DNA of 64,000 nucleotides from Pyrus communis (GCF_963583255.1 NC_084818.1:14882222-14946221); one strand, 5' to 3'; positions 1 to 11,452 are shown, counted from the stretch's first letter. Program-made: numbers and translations. The notes: generated by a model not told the origin, from the sequence alone.

Positions 1-600
1 TACCGAAGATCATCTAAATATGTTTGGCGATGTTTCGATTTGACTATAACATCATCAATATAGACCTCGACGATGGTACCAATTAAATCATGAAAAATAG
101 TATTCATAGCATGTTGGTATGTGGCACGGGCATTTTTAAGGATGAATAGCATGACAACCCATTTGTAAGTCCCGAGTGCCCCCGGGCAACGAAAAGCAGT
201 TTTGTGGACATCGGCCTCAGCAATGAAAATTTGGTTGTAACTAGCATGGCCATCCATAAAGGATAACGTCTCGTGGTTTGCTGTTGCATCGATTAACAAA
301 TCTAAAATTGGCATTGTATATTCATCTTTAAGGGTTGCCAAATTCAAATTTCAAAAATCGATACAAGTACATAGAGCACCACTTTTCTTTAAAACTAGGA
401 CGATGTTTACCAACAATTCGACGTATTAAGCTATTTGAATAAGCCTGGCTTTTAAAAGTTGAACGAGTTTGCCTTTTATGCCGAGTTGTACTTTAGTCGA
501 GAATTGTCGGGGGGTTAGCGGAACGGTTTACAACCAGATTTGATGCATAATTCATGCTTGACGAGCGTTCAGTCTAAACTAGGCATCTCATGGTAACTCC
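1..600 (-). pseudogene. Ty3-gypsy reverse transcriptase fragment
   Basis: The minus-strand translation contains the RT landmarks in order: CIDF near 360-380, FMDGHASYNQI near 250, KTAFRCPGALGTYKWVV near 180-220 and the catalytic box YIDDV near 50-65. These are the palm motifs of a gypsy RT, which copies element RNA into DNA in virus-like particles. The fragment is cut by the window edge, so the thumb, RNase H and integrase are not visible. At least two in-frame stops lie upstream of CIDF, so it is not functional. The frame is clear over about 330 bases and poorer beyond 400. Confidence 0.8.
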
Positions 601-1212
601 AAGAAAAACAATCCTTAAATTCCTTGAGTAAATTACAAAGCTCGGTTTTCATAGGTTGGGGTAACAAAGCATTAATAAATAAAGGCTGCTGGTCTTCGGC
701 CATTCCAACATCTATTTCTTCTAAAGGGTCCTTGACTTGGGGTCGACTGTCTTCAAGCTCGGCCGGGGCAGCTTGAACCTTGTCAAGTGATAGAATTGGA
801 CCGTTGTCTCATTCAGCGAGAAAATCTACTAAGTTCACGCCCGAATTCGGTTGCTTGGAAATACCATACCAATAGGCCAGTAATCGTTCCATGATGGATG
901 AAACCGTGACCCGGCGTCTATGTTGTTTAGTACCAGACATCAGGATCAGTAATCAGGACGACCAACCTGAGTCTCACAGAATCCTGGTGAACAGTCTCGA
1001 CGCCCACCTCAATGGCTTTCTGAACTGAGAGGCCGTCATTCCTTGTTAAAACGTTGTAGGGTGATGTAGCTGATGTGTTCATCATAATAGCTAGCCTGAA
1101 TCATATTAGCTTAAAATGACTGATTGTCGGTCAGATGAACTACAGCTGATTTGCCATCCAAGAAGATGAGGACTTGATATAATGACTAATGGATGCAGCT
1201 CGTTTGACGGAT

Positions 1213-1602
1213 CTAGTTATGATCGAGCAATGCATTATACTCGGTCTTCGAATCGACTATGAAAAATACGGTCATGTGATTACAACTTGCGATATTTACT
1301 TTCAACGAAATCACTCCCTTGGTCTGAGATTTGTCACTGACAAAGCTACTTATGGTGACCCTTGATGGAATAAATTCATCATTGGAATAACGTAATGCCT
1401 TCATGATAGCAATGGGCATGATGTTGACCATTACTCCACAGTCGACAAAAATTTTGGAGATTGGATATTTTTCAATATGAGCCGTAACATCTAACAACTT
1501 CAAATGATGAAAATTAACTGATGAAGAGCGAGGAAACAATTCGGCAAGAGCTGCTTTGAGTTTATCTTCTTTTGTTGCCAGCTCAATCTCTTTGACGATC
1601 AC
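1213..1602 (-). pseudogene. Retropepsin-like segment of gypsy polyprotein
   Basis: An open stretch of about 129 codons reads KIFVDCGVMVNIMPIAIMKAL, which matches the aspartic protease-like segment of plant gypsy polyproteins (the usual pattern is VDGGSAVNLMP). The active-site triplet, normally D-S/T-G, reads D-C-G here. The family role is to cut the gag-pol polyprotein. It lies between the gag region and the RT of the same decayed element, in the expected order. It is too short to stand alone and I treat it as a pseudogene fragment. Confidence 0.6.
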
Positions 1603-2283
1603 AAATTAGACTTGCGTGGCTTCCTCAGCAACCACATCGCCGTCCAGGAATTTTGGTTGGCTGGAACTTGGTAGGTAATACATAGACCATGCTGATTTCC
1701 ATGTTGTAGTGGACCGAAGAACCCATATGGTCACAATCTTCTTCTTCTGGAATTTCGGGCGAGGTATCCTGCGCGTGGGCAATATTCGCTTAATCTTCTT
1801 CGGTTGGTGCCAGGGTATGTTCCTGAGGCATGTCCACTGGAGCTTTCTCGTTATGCACGTCGACCTTGGGTTTGCTCAAGTTGGAATTGGTTTTTGGTTT
1901 TGTGACGTCATATGAGTTTGCTCTTGATATGCGATATGGGTGTCTCTGATGTCAAGGTAAGCATCTAATTGTGCTACGCGTTGATTTTCATTGGCTGTAA
2001 GGCCGAAGAGGGAAATGACTAAAAGAACTTCAAAATGGTATTGCAAATATTCGAGGTCTTCAAGAGAGAAGGGAAGTTCAGAAGTGTCAATATCATTATA
2101 TGAATCTACCTCAAGGTCAAGAACTTGAGCTTCACGTATATGCTAGAACCTAGCTTTCATCCCTAGATCTGAGGTTTTTTGGATGATCCATTTAGCATCG
2201 AGGCAAGTTAGAACGAGATCAAGAGTATTTTGGCATGCTTTTAGCAAGCTGTATAAGTCATTTGACAAGGGGCGATTAACGTT

Positions 2284-3411
2284 TTATTTTATGAACTAAC
2301 AAATCCAATTCGGGAAGATCCATACATTAGATTCTCAATTTGTAAGTTTCTAATATCCTTAAATATTACATACTATAATAAATTAAATTTTGGTGACGAT
2401 CCAACGGTTGGATCGTCAATTCATATAAGAATCAAGTAGCCGTCTTTATCAAAACTATGTTCAAACGATGAGATTTCATCAATCGGACTTCACCTATGGA
2501 ATTGGGGTATCAAACTTAGCTTAGTAAGGTCAGGGGGTATCTCGGCCCACGCGCCACCGCACACGGCGGTCGGCCACCTCGACGTGCTGGAAAAATCAAC
2601 TATTTCTAAAAAGGCTCAAATTTTACAGGAATGAAGATCCCAATGAGTAGAGCAAGTTTCATACATGTGGCCAAGTCCAATTTGGCTGGGAAAAACTTTA
2701 AATCGCCAAGAACCCGCTGGAACTCTAGAATTGGATGTTATTGAATTCGATCAATCCGCAACACCACTACCCATAAAACTGTTTGGGCCTTGTTCCTGAC
2801 CTTTAGAGAAGTGTTTTGGTGGTGGTGATTGAAGGTAAGTTTTTCATAAATGGGTGGATCGTCGCCTAGTCTTCACCAAGCCGTGCGTCGGCCTTCACAA
2901 AATTGGAACCAAAACTCTCTGTTTTTGGGCTGAGATGGTGGATGGGAGGACATTGAGTGATTTGCAGGTGATTGACGGTGGTGATTCAACGAGAAAAATA
3001 GCATGATTTGCTCGAAATCAAACTGGGTCACAAACGGGTTGGTCGTGGGTGTGCACAGGTCGACATGAATGAGACCCTTCTCTCTTCTTTCTCGATTGGC
3101 TGCTTCTCTCTCATCTGATTTGTTCTTACCTTTTAATTTGATTGGTCAGTGTTCCCGCAAGGTGGGAGTTCAATTTATTTAACTGAACTTTAAATAACTA
3201 ATTTCATACGTCTGTAACTATATTGTTATAATCCGTAACTCGCAAATGGATTTCGCCTATGTGTTCGTAGTGATGAGTACTACGAGGACACGTTAAAAGA
3301 ATAAGTCCTACGTTTCTCTAACCGATGGTTAACGAAAGTTGCCTCAAAGGCATTTTTGTAAAATCACTAATTTAAAATTTATAAAGCTTAGAATTAGGGA
3401 TTGGTTATCAC
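2284..3411 (-). mobile_element. LTR-like insertion inside the gypsy gag-pol remnant
   Basis: The polyprotein reading on the minus strand can be followed to VDAYLPRC near 3412 and picked up again at VNRPLSNDL near 2280, with about 1.1 kb of non-coding sequence between. On the minus strand the insert starts near TGATAACCAATCCCTAA and ends near TTAGTTCA, so it has the TG...CA form of an LTR. I could not find a matching 5-bp duplication, so the borders are uncertain by about 10 bases. Best guess is a solo LTR. Confidence 0.45.
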
Positions 3412-4451
3412 ACCTAGGTAGATAAGCATCTACCATGCTTACTGTCGCCATAGGGAAAAGATCGGTGTCAACACCCATTTGTTTCTTGGGAAACTTGAGC
3501 TTACCATTGTCGATCTAGCTTTGAATGACATCGTGAAATACGACATAATTACTTGCCGTATGCTTGTTCGAATTATGGTATTTACAATATATCTTACCTT
3601 TTAAATCATCGGCTTTGGGTATGTTATGCCTTGGCTGAAGCTTGACAATTTGAGCGAGTAACAGCTGGTCGAAGATGGTGTCAGCCTTGGTAATGTCAAA
3701 AGTATAACTTTCGACGTTTTGATGGTAGCCTCTTCAGACTTCGAGCGGGTTTTGGCATCTTTGGAGTTAGCATGAGCCAATGCTTTTCATAGTGGGATTT
3801 TTCGCCTTCGGCTGATGCATAACTGACCGTAGGGGTTCTTGTAGATGGTTCCTCAGGATGGGGACTTTGAAATCTTTTCTTCTTGGAGTAAATAATCATA
3901 TTGCTCGACATGGTGAGCTACTTCATACATATCTTGGAAGGTTGCCCCCAATAATTTCTTTTTGTATTCCACATCCAGGCTGTTTAAGACAAGCCTAACA
4001 AACTCGACTTTTAGGAGAGGTACTTAACACCAGTTTCTGGCTGACTTAAACCTCGTAAGGTTTTCCACTGATGACTCGTTAGAAGCTTGAGCCATCATGG
4101 CCAGAGAAAATACTGACACGTCCATCCCTAGTCAATAGAATTGCTCATGAAATTTCTCGACTAATCCTAGCTTTGGATGGAGTTGGATGGAAGGTTTATA
4201 TACCATGCGAATGCTAAGCCAGTTAACGAGAAGTTGAACAGTCGAAGCTTATGGAAATCATTGTTAACGTCCTCACATTGGGCAGTGAATCGAGCCACGT
4301 GTTCTAACGACGATAAAGATGACTTTCCAGCGAAAAGTCTGAAGTTCAGAATTTCTAATCCCTTGGGGTACTCGAACTTTTCTACGAACACTGGATATGG
4401 GTTAATGAATTTCGAAAACTTCGGCCCCTTTTTAAGGGCCGAATTAATCAT
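3412..4451 (-). pseudogene. Ty3-gypsy gag (retrotransposon gag domain)
   Basis: The clearest piece, 4167-4451, reads LEHVARFTAQCEDVNNDF followed by KLRLFNFSLTGLAFAWYINLP, the signature of the retrotransposon gag (capsid) domain. Further 3' on the same strand, near 3540-3600, a CKYHNSNKHTASN-like stretch resembles a nucleic-acid-binding knuckle, and GKLKFPKKQMGVDTD follows near 3440-3500. Capsid forms the particle in which reverse transcription happens. The reading frame is broken several times between these pieces. Confidence 0.7.
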
Positions 4452-5094
4452 TCTTTGAACCTCAACAATATCAATAAATGTTGTTTCTGCTCCTAGGTCA
4501 AATTTGTCCTATCTACTGCTTGACCCACCTCTATTTTTCAAATTGATCATTTTGAGCTAAGAATATCCTATCTCGACCTGTACCACTATCAATGAATTGT
4601 TCTTAAATGGAGGCTGCCTGGAATGATCGGCAGGTCCTCATTCGTGGACTTTATTAACCAGTACTTCAAGCAACTTGTTGTGTATAGTGCTATTATCGTG
4701 CATCTTTTCGAGTATGCTTTTCACATCTCGACTGAACATTTGCTCAAATTACCGAGATTGCTCTTCAAGTCGTCATCGAAGAAACAACCTAGTGGGTGGA
4801 TTAGAGGCTTCATCACCATCCTCGTCACAATCCTCCACTAATCCTTTAACAAAAATTCTTTTTGTTGTTTTGGTGGGGATTTCTGAATCATGAGGCTAAC
4901 CCTTGAGATTTACTTCCTTATCTCGGCATGTCGCACTTGTGGCTTCAGGTGTCACAAAAGCAGAAGGATTATGTGCCTGTGGTAAGCCATCTTGTCCTGG
5001 GTTTTGGGGAAGATTAGTTGTTAACTTACCTATGACTGTTTTGTTCTTTATTGATCGTGTCTCAATGGTTATGAACTTCGTAGCTTTAGCACTA

Positions 5095-5113
5095 CCCACA
5101 GGGTGTGCCAAAA
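5095..5113 (-). promoter_or_regulatory. Primer binding site of the gypsy remnant
   Basis: On the minus strand, the LTR ends in GGTCAACA and is followed by TTTTGGCACACCCTGTGGG. This resembles the TGGCGCCCACCGTGGGG-type primer binding sites that follow 5' LTRs of plant gypsy elements, with several mismatches. It marks the LTR/internal border at 5114. Confidence 0.5.
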
Positions 5114-6080
5114 TGTTGACCCTAAAAACTACCAAGCCTACGTAGCGTGCATGCCGAGTAACTAATGAGCTAACTACGTCCTTCAGTTGGTTACGGTGAT
5201 TATATTCATGAGAGTATAAGCACGCTGAGCTGGCACTAGACTATATGAACACAAATACTTGAAAGAGATGTATGTCTTGATGGTAAATGTGGTTTAGCCG
5301 TCGGAATGCCGAACTCTAAAATGTACTTATGAATATCCAATCATAAAACAACTCGGCGGTCAACGTGCCAAGCCTAGTAACCTGTAACACCTCACTTCGT
5401 TGAGAAGGCTGATGAGATGACCTCTACCAACAAGGACTCGAAAATCCTTGTCGATTGAGACTTGGATAAATAACAAATCGGTCTCGAAGCAGTGTTGTTT
5501 ATCCAAACTGAAGGTGCTCATTGATCGACTGATTTAACGGCTCTAGTGCTGTTTATCCAAACTGAAGATGTCACCGGTTGCCTTCATAGTGTTGTTTATC
5601 CAAACTGAAGACATGTTGGCGGAAGAAAGATGAGAAGGGTAAAATCTCAAGTTGTTGAGAAGCTTTGCGCAGGGCAATTTGTGTGTTGAATTGGAGGGGC
5701 TTTGAATGATGCACTCCCTTCTCTATTTATAGTAGCAAACCATCTCATGGCTAAGCTAGAATCATACTCGGATTAGAACTCCTCAACCTAATTTGATTAG
5801 GTCTCAGCCAATCCTAACTTCACTAGGACTTTGAACCAAGCTCTTTAACAAACCAGATTCATCCCTTAATTCTCAACATCCTCCGTCTTAGCCTTAAGAC
5901 TCCTTGTTGCACTAGGTTTCGACTATCTCACCCTTATCTAAACCAATCCTCCTTGCAGTAAGATTCGGCCGACCTTTACTGGACAGCCCACGACAATATT
6001 ATAGATGAATGCTATTGGGCCGAGAATAACTCTAAGCGCCGAAATAATATTTTGGGCCCAAATAGATACTCTGAGTGTTT
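5114..6080 (-). repeat. 5' LTR of the gypsy remnant
   Basis: This is the sequence upstream of the primer binding site on the minus strand. A TATA box (TATAAATA on the minus strand, 5724-5731) sits about 600 bases from the LTR end and is followed by a transcript-like leader. The sequence CAAACTGAAG repeats three times between 5490 and 5610. The outer border near 6080 is approximate, because no second LTR is in the window for comparison. Confidence 0.5.
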
Positions 6081-6807
6081 TAATTATTTTTATTTTTTTA
6101 TGTTTAAAAATATCAAAATTAAGATCTAATTGTTATTAAATTTCGAAGCATTGTCGAATTTTTGCAATTTTATTCGGACTTGCTGGAGTGTATCCTCCAT
6201 GTGTACAAGTACCTATAGAGCACTATTAACCACTTGTCAGACCAAGTTGGTCCTTTTTGGTTTCCTACAGGGCAAGATTTTAACTTTCTATCTTTCGTTT
6301 TGAGTGAAAATTAAAGACACCATTTTTTAGGTCGTGATTGAGTTTTTAAGATGTCAACCAATGGGACAATATTTCATTTATTTCTTACTACTTTGATGGT
6401 TGTTTATTAACTATAAAATGGAGCTTGCACGTGACATTTTTGTCTCATACATGTGGTTTTGTGTTTTGTGTGTTTGTGTGTGTGTTTTTGGTCCAAAAGG
6501 TTTATTTATATCTTTAAAAAATAGGCCTGGCTAGTTAAAAAGACGAAAGTAAGTAGAATTTTAAATTTACATTTCTCTGGTTGATAGTAAAGTAAAATTC
6601 ATATTTAAGTACATCTGAAATTTGAAAATAAGAGAGAAAATGTGACACTTATTATGTATAAAATTTGCATCGTGAAAAATGCTCTTATATTATTCATTTA
6701 CTCATTAAAAATTTTGAAATATCAATTTAATGCAAATTGTTTTGCCTCGATGTGTCAAGAAAAATGCTAACTGGCTGTTGCTTCAGAGAATCAGAAGTAA
6801 CAAGTAA
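6081..6807. other. Intergenic, AT-rich, no gene seen
   Basis: I see no coding pattern. A short TG-rich run lies at 6460-6486. The stretch ends at the TAA target site of the TIR element that begins at 6808. Confidence 0.5.
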
Positions 6808-6934
6808 GAGCATCTCCAAAAGAGATGTTAAAAAGTCCAAATCAGCAATAACAGTAAAAAAATACAGCTGCAATGTTTTCCAACCGAGAAGCCAAATCTG
6901 ATGTGACATGACATGAAATATCAGCACTCCCCCT

Positions 6935-6952
6935 ACTGTCAAATTTGACAGT
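6935..6952. repeat. 18-bp perfect palindrome inside the TIR element
   Basis: ACTGTCAAATTTGACAGT reads the same on both strands. It lies about 130 bases inside the left terminal repeat. It could be a subterminal protein-binding site or a small stem; nothing else in the sequence tells which. Confidence 0.6.
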
Positions 6953-7174
6953 AACGTCAAATATTTTTTTATTAATTTTTTTTTTTATCACAACTCTCCT
7001 CTCTCGCTCGAACCTGAGAAGTCTTCTTCCTTTTTCTCAGAACCAACCCCAGAAACTAACCTCACGATCTCAACCTGAAACCCAAATGTAAAACTGCTCC
7101 TTCTTCAACTTCTCTTTGCCGTACTCCGCACTAGTACTGGCGAGCTCTTGGAACCCAATTCTCTCAATCCCCTC

Positions 7175-7501
7175 TCAAGGCTTCCCAACTATCAATTCCT
7201 CACCGCCACTCTTTGCTTTGACCGCTTTGGTGAAGTCCTTGAACTCGCGCTTGAGAGTTCGGAAATGGGTTTCTTCGGCCAAGGCCTGCTTTTGGGTTTG
7301 TGAGAACAGCGGAGATGGATTCGCCTCCGCGAAGCGGTTGAGCTTGCGGTTGTGTTTTTGGATTTCTTTTTTGCGGACGGTGTGGATGATCTTGGGAGTT
7401 GGGTGGATGCCTTTCTTGGTGAGGTTGCGTTTGATTTCATCAATGTCGAGTTCGAATTGGGTGTGAGGGACTTGCGGGAGGGAAGCTTGCAGAGCTTCCA
7501 T
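7175..7501 (-). CDS. Captured coding fragment, unrecognised conserved plant protein (N-terminal part)
   Basis: An open frame of 108 codons starts MEALQASLPQVPHTQFELD and runs through a charged helical stretch (DEIKRNLTKKG, VRKKEIQKHNRKLNR, LAEETHFRTLKREFKDF). The composition and the lack of stops look like real protein sequence, not random DNA, and I have a weak memory of related N-termini in plant organelle-targeted proteins, but I cannot name the family. It ends abruptly within the element, so it is a fragment. Upstream sequence to about 7665 in another frame may be leader from the donor gene. It lies inside a TAA-flanked TIR element, so it is probably a captured copy of a gene elsewhere. 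Confidence 0.5.
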   Translation of the reverse strand: MEALQASLPQVPHTQFELDIDEIKRNLTKKGIHPTPKIIHTVRKKEIQKHNRKLNRFAEANPSPLFSQTQKQALAEETHFRTLKREFKDFTKAVKAKSGGEELIVGKP

Positions 7502-7869
7502 GGCTGGAGGTGTGAAGTGAAGAAATCCAAAGGTTTTGGATCGCCTACAATTCCAAGAAGATCGTCGCTGACAGATTGTGGCCTTTGGATTTCAAGCGAG
7601 TTCGAGTATGTCGATGTGATGGTAGAGGGCGATAGGATGTTGATGGAAGAGAAGTAGGTATACAAAGATTCAAAAAATAAAGAACGTTTATGGTACGAGG
7701 AGTTTAGAAAGAAAGGGCATAAAATAATAGTTTAACAAAATGAAAAGAAAAGAAAATAGTGTAATAAAATAATATTTAGTTTGAAATATCGGATAAAGAG
7801 CAAAATTTTGAAAGATGTCAAAATACCACAAAGGCTATCAAATTCAAATTTTATCTCTTTTGGAGATGC

Positions 7870-10185
7870 TGTAATAACCCTTACCCAAATAATCTAAAAT
7901 TTTATTGGGCCAAGCCTAGCCCCCTTTGTGTTAACTAAAGGCCCATGGTTAGGTCCAATGACCCAACCTGTGAGCCCTATCCTATTCCTTCCTTATTTTA
8001 TGAAAAACTGAGCTTTCTCTCTTTCTCTCTCTAACTCTTGGAAATTTCCACTTTCCCCTCCCTTTTCGAAAACTAAACAAATCCAACAAAATAACCACAT
8101 ATCTAGAATCCTTAGGGCTTGAGGAACTCAACTGTAATCCTGCATGCATCATTAGGACACCTCTGTGCGTTCTGCCATTGAAGCCGAGAGCTTCAAATCT
8201 CTGAAACTCCAACACAGGTAAGGCTCGCTGCCCTATTCTATTTTGTTGAGTTGTTCTCAGTCCAAATGGAAGGTTCTAATCTGTGCATGCACTCTATTTT
8301 CGTTCTTCCAGAACCCGACGAGAAAATCCGTCAAAGCTCGTACACGAACTCGGCCAATCTCGACCCCATTTGATCCTATTTGTGGTAAAATTCTGTTTCC
8401 CTTCTTTTTCAGCATCATTTTTATGATTTAACTTCCTATTTTTATTTAGTTTTAGGTCCAAATCGGAATCGGGATGAATTCCGATCACCATTTTCTGGTG
8501 TTTTTCTCCGATCAGCATTGCAGGCCATTTAGGACACCCACAGGCTTTGGGCCCGTAGACCAAAACCCAACCCATTCTATTTCTTTTAATTAATTTCTAT
8601 TATATATTTTAATGGCCCAAAGGGTCCTTGGGCCGTTTTTATTTAGAAAGGGCTTAAAGCCCGGCCCCGTGTGCGAGGCCTTTGGGCTGTGCTGTGCATG
8701 TGTGTGTGTTTGTGTAGCGTGTGTATGTGTGTCCGTGTGAAAGTGTGTGTGTGTGTGTAAGCATGTGTGAGTGTGTGTGGTGCACGTGCGTGCGTGTGTG
8801 TGCGCGCGCATGCCGTGCATGTGTGTGTGTTTGTGTAGCGTGTGTATGTGTGTGTCCGTGTGAGTGTGTGCACGTGTGTGCACGTGTGTGTGTGTTGTGC
8901 CATGTGTGTGTATGTTTGTGTGGGTTTGGTTTTAAGGCCCAAACCACCCATTTTCACCCTAACCTTTTTTAACCAAAAATCTTAGGACCCAAAAACCCCA
9001 AAATCTCTCCTAGGCCAATTTTGACGTTCTGAATCCGTTTTTGGCGTCCATTTCCTGGAATTCTACTGTTTGGGCATAGTTTGATAAATTGTACATTTTT
9101 ATGCTTAGGTGAACTTGCTAGTGGGGGATTTCCTTAATCCTTTTCCGCACAACTCTGCTGCTACGGAGTATCTGTGAGTGGACCCCTTCAAAAATTACAT
9201 GATTTCATAGTTTAACTGCATAAATGAAAAGCATGCCTTATGAGTTTATGGATTTATTTTACGTTAAGCATGTTTATTGAAATGTTGATTATCGTCTTAT
9301 TATTTTGCAAGGAATTAATTGTTGGCCTATATTGAGCTATATTTTAATATATCGTATTTTCTATAAAAACCATGAACTGGTAGACTATATGATGGATGAC
9401 GATAGGATGCTAGAACATGTTTAGAAACCCTTCTTTATAGTATAGACGACGGATGACTTTATACTATGAAGTGGTTATTTATGAGAGGCGTAACTATTTG
9501 TGCATACCTAGAGGACACTATGCAGCCTGGGGCGAGGATCTGGTGTTGGCAGTTAGGCCGGGAGAAATAATCCCTAGCTACGGTCTGAGGGACATGAAGC
9601 AGGCATTGGGCCGGGAGTTATATTTATTCAGTGATCTTGCTAGTAGCACACTGCGCTTACGAGATGATCTGTGAGACGATTGATATTTTGATTTCCGCGA
9701 TGTTTTTCCGCAATATGTCTATTGAGATGTTTTTGGCATGTTAAGGTTTTCAGTAAACCTATCACTTATTGTGCTAGTAGTTTTCTTTGTATAAACTGTG
9801 GGGGTTAGTATCTTGATAACTGTTTTATTATTATTGTATATATAAACTTGGTCCACTCACCTTTGTTTTGCGCCCCCATTTAGGTCTTAGAATCGAGGCA
9901 TACAATCCCGGCGTCAAGGCACTTCAACATCGGCATCTTCGAGCCGTCTTGGTGTAGGACCCACTCCTTTAGTCATTCAATTTTATAGTATTTCTTTTAG
10001 TGTTCTAATTAGCTGTATGCTCTGAACACGTTCCTAAATTGTTAATTCATTGTATTTCATTTCATAACCCTTATTTATTTCTTATTCTTAGCTTTTGTAT
10101 CAATTAATGGCTTTTGTCACCCTCGAGTGTCGACCAGCACGTGTCTATCCTGGTATTAGAGCAATATCAGGGTCGGGGCGTGTCA
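7870..10185. mobile_element. Solo LTR, 2316 bp, GATGC target duplication
   Basis: The unit begins TGTAATAACCC and ends GGGGCGTGTCA, the TG...CA form of an LTR, and is flanked by perfect 5-bp copies of GATGC (7865-7869 and 10186-10190). No internal region or partner LTR is present. It interrupts the right terminal repeat of the TIR element. Its length and its GTCGGGGCGTGTCA end recall long LTRs of plant gypsy elements. Solo LTRs arise by recombination between the two LTRs of one element. Confidence 0.85.
8693..8907. repeat. TG-rich minisatellite within the solo LTR
   Basis: About 215 bases are made almost only of TGTG, GTGC, GCGC and CACGTG steps. A segment of about 45 bases (ATGTGTGTGTGTTTGTGTAG and what follows) occurs twice, near 8698 and near 8819. 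Long open frames on both strands here (His/Thr or Cys/Val rich) are by-products of the repeat. Alternating purine-pyrimidine sequence of this kind can adopt Z-DNA. Confidence 0.8.
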
Positions 10186-10195
10186 GATGCTCTAA

Positions 10196-10945
10196 CACGA
10201 GAATTTGTTTGTTCTTTTAGATAGTGAAAACATTAATGCAGATAGTAACTCGTCGTCGAGAAAATGCACATGAGGAGTAGGGCGGCCAATTGCCACTTAA
10301 CTAATTAATGCCATGAATCATGACGGTGATTGGCGGCTGCACCACCTCCACTAGCAATATGTATGCATGTATGTATAGAAGTGGCCAATTTAAATTTTCT
10401 GTGTTTCTGTTTTATTTTCAATTAAATTCGACGAAGTACAACTAACTTCTGATTCTATTTGCAATGGGATATCGGTCGATTTATATTATATATTTGGGAA
10501 TTTTGTGCAAGTACCATCTGAATTTAAAAGGGAAAAATTAGTATCCAGTTTTTAATTATTAATGTTCATTGACTGAGATTTTATTAGTTTCAAATTTTGA
10601 TTAAAGTCCTTAACATTAATACGATAATAAATTTGAAATTGATTTAAGGTTTTAATACTCACGCCTCTAGTAAACTCCTGAGTTATTTTCAATTCAAACA
10701 TTTCCAAAATAAAAATAATTAAAAAAAAAAGAATAAGTTTGTACCCATTAGTTTTTCATAAAAATATTCTCAATTTTTTATTCTTAAATGAACCCATTCA
10801 TATAATTTTTAATTTTTTTTAATCTTCTAAATATACCAATTTGTTATATGCAAAATGTACCATTTTTTTAATATAAAATACACATTTTTTTTTCTTTTTT
10901 TTTTAAATATAAAATGTGCCCAATTTTTCACTATAAAATCCATTT
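10196..10945. other. AT-rich spacer, no gene seen
   Basis: There are poly-A/T runs and no coding pattern on either strand. It separates the TIR element from the copia LTR. Confidence 0.5.
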
Positions 10946-11213
10946 TGTTGTAGTCATATTTAGAATAGGAATGTGATTGTGTAAATCTTAGTAGATATGA
11001 GAATGTATCTTATATTCCTATTAGGAGTTGATTACCTATTAAATGTTGTAATCCTGAAGAGAAAGGTTTTTACCTATCATACTACTATAAATAAAGGCAC
11101 AATGGGGTGACACAAACACACCTCACAATTAAATCACTATCTCCTCTCTCTAATTGCCGTCGACCCCCTCTCTCTAAACCCTAAAGATCGTTAAATAAAA
11201 TAGGCTTACAACA
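10946..11213 (+). repeat. 5' LTR of copia element, 268 bp
   Basis: It begins TGTTGTAGTCA and ends GGCTTACAACA. A TATA box, TATAAATA, lies at 11096-11103, with a pyrimidine-rich leader (CTCTCTC) after it. The sequence that follows directly, CGTTATCAGCACG, matches the internal start seen in many plant copia elements (ACAACACGTTATCAGCACG). There is no 3' partner in the window. Confidence 0.75.
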
Positions 11214-11406
11214 CGTTATCAGCACGCTCTTACCAGAAGCTAAGGACTTGACAGATCGTATGAGGCTTTCTTCTACAAAATTCAAAGGCTTATATTTGTT
11301 TTTTGCTAATCAGGTACGCTTAAAATAAAAAAGAGATGTGAAACGTCCACGAAGCATGAAAACATTCCCCATGATGCATGAACCCTTCGATGTTTATATT
11401 TTCCTT

Positions 11407-11452
<46 letters not shown>

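Larger units (their letters stand above)
1..6080 (-). mobile_element. Degenerate Ty3-gypsy retrotransposon, left end outside window
   Basis: Read on the minus strand, the order from right to left is LTR, primer binding site, gag, protease-like segment and reverse transcriptase, which is the order of a Ty3-gypsy element. All coding parts carry stops and frameshifts, so it is a dead copy. The integrase and the 3' LTR would lie left of position 1. The stretch 600-1212 and the stretch 1603-2283 are decayed polyprotein linker; the latter still reads as peptide in pieces, for example NRPLSNDLYSLLKA near 2230-2280. The right border near 6080 is not defined by a target duplication that I could find. 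Confidence 0.75.
6808..10192. mobile_element. TIR element with TAA duplication and captured gene fragment (Pack-type), interrupted by a solo LTR
   Basis: The left end is TAA followed by GAGCATCTCCAAAAGAGAT. At the right, ATCTCTTTTGGAGATGC is interrupted by an LTR at 7870-10185 and then resumes as GATGCTC followed by TAA (10193-10195). With the LTR and one GATGC copy removed, the ends form a 19-bp perfect inverted repeat flanked by TAA. A 3-bp TAA duplication is typical of PIF/Harbinger-type transposons. The element proper is about 1.06 kb and encodes no transposase. It carries a host-like coding fragment at 7175-7501, so it fits the description of a gene-fragment-carrying non-autonomous element. 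Confidence 0.75.

Noticed and set aside
7116..7657. Plus-strand frames and the second minus-strand frame over the captured fragment
   Set aside because: Only the 7175-7501 minus frame has protein-like composition; the others are Ser/Arg-rich or Phe/Trp-rich shadows.
8590..8972. Long His/Thr-rich and Cys/Val-rich open frames on both strands
   Set aside because: They are produced by the TG/CA repeat, occur in several frames at once and lie in a solo LTR.
9453..9674. 73-codon frame with protein-like look
   Set aside because: It lies fully inside the solo LTR 7870-10185 and shows no family pattern.
10151..10163. TGGTATTAGAGCA as a primer binding site
   Set aside because: It resembles the tRNA-Met primer site but sits inside the LTR, 23 bases before its end, with the GATGC duplication right after, so there is no internal region for it to prime.
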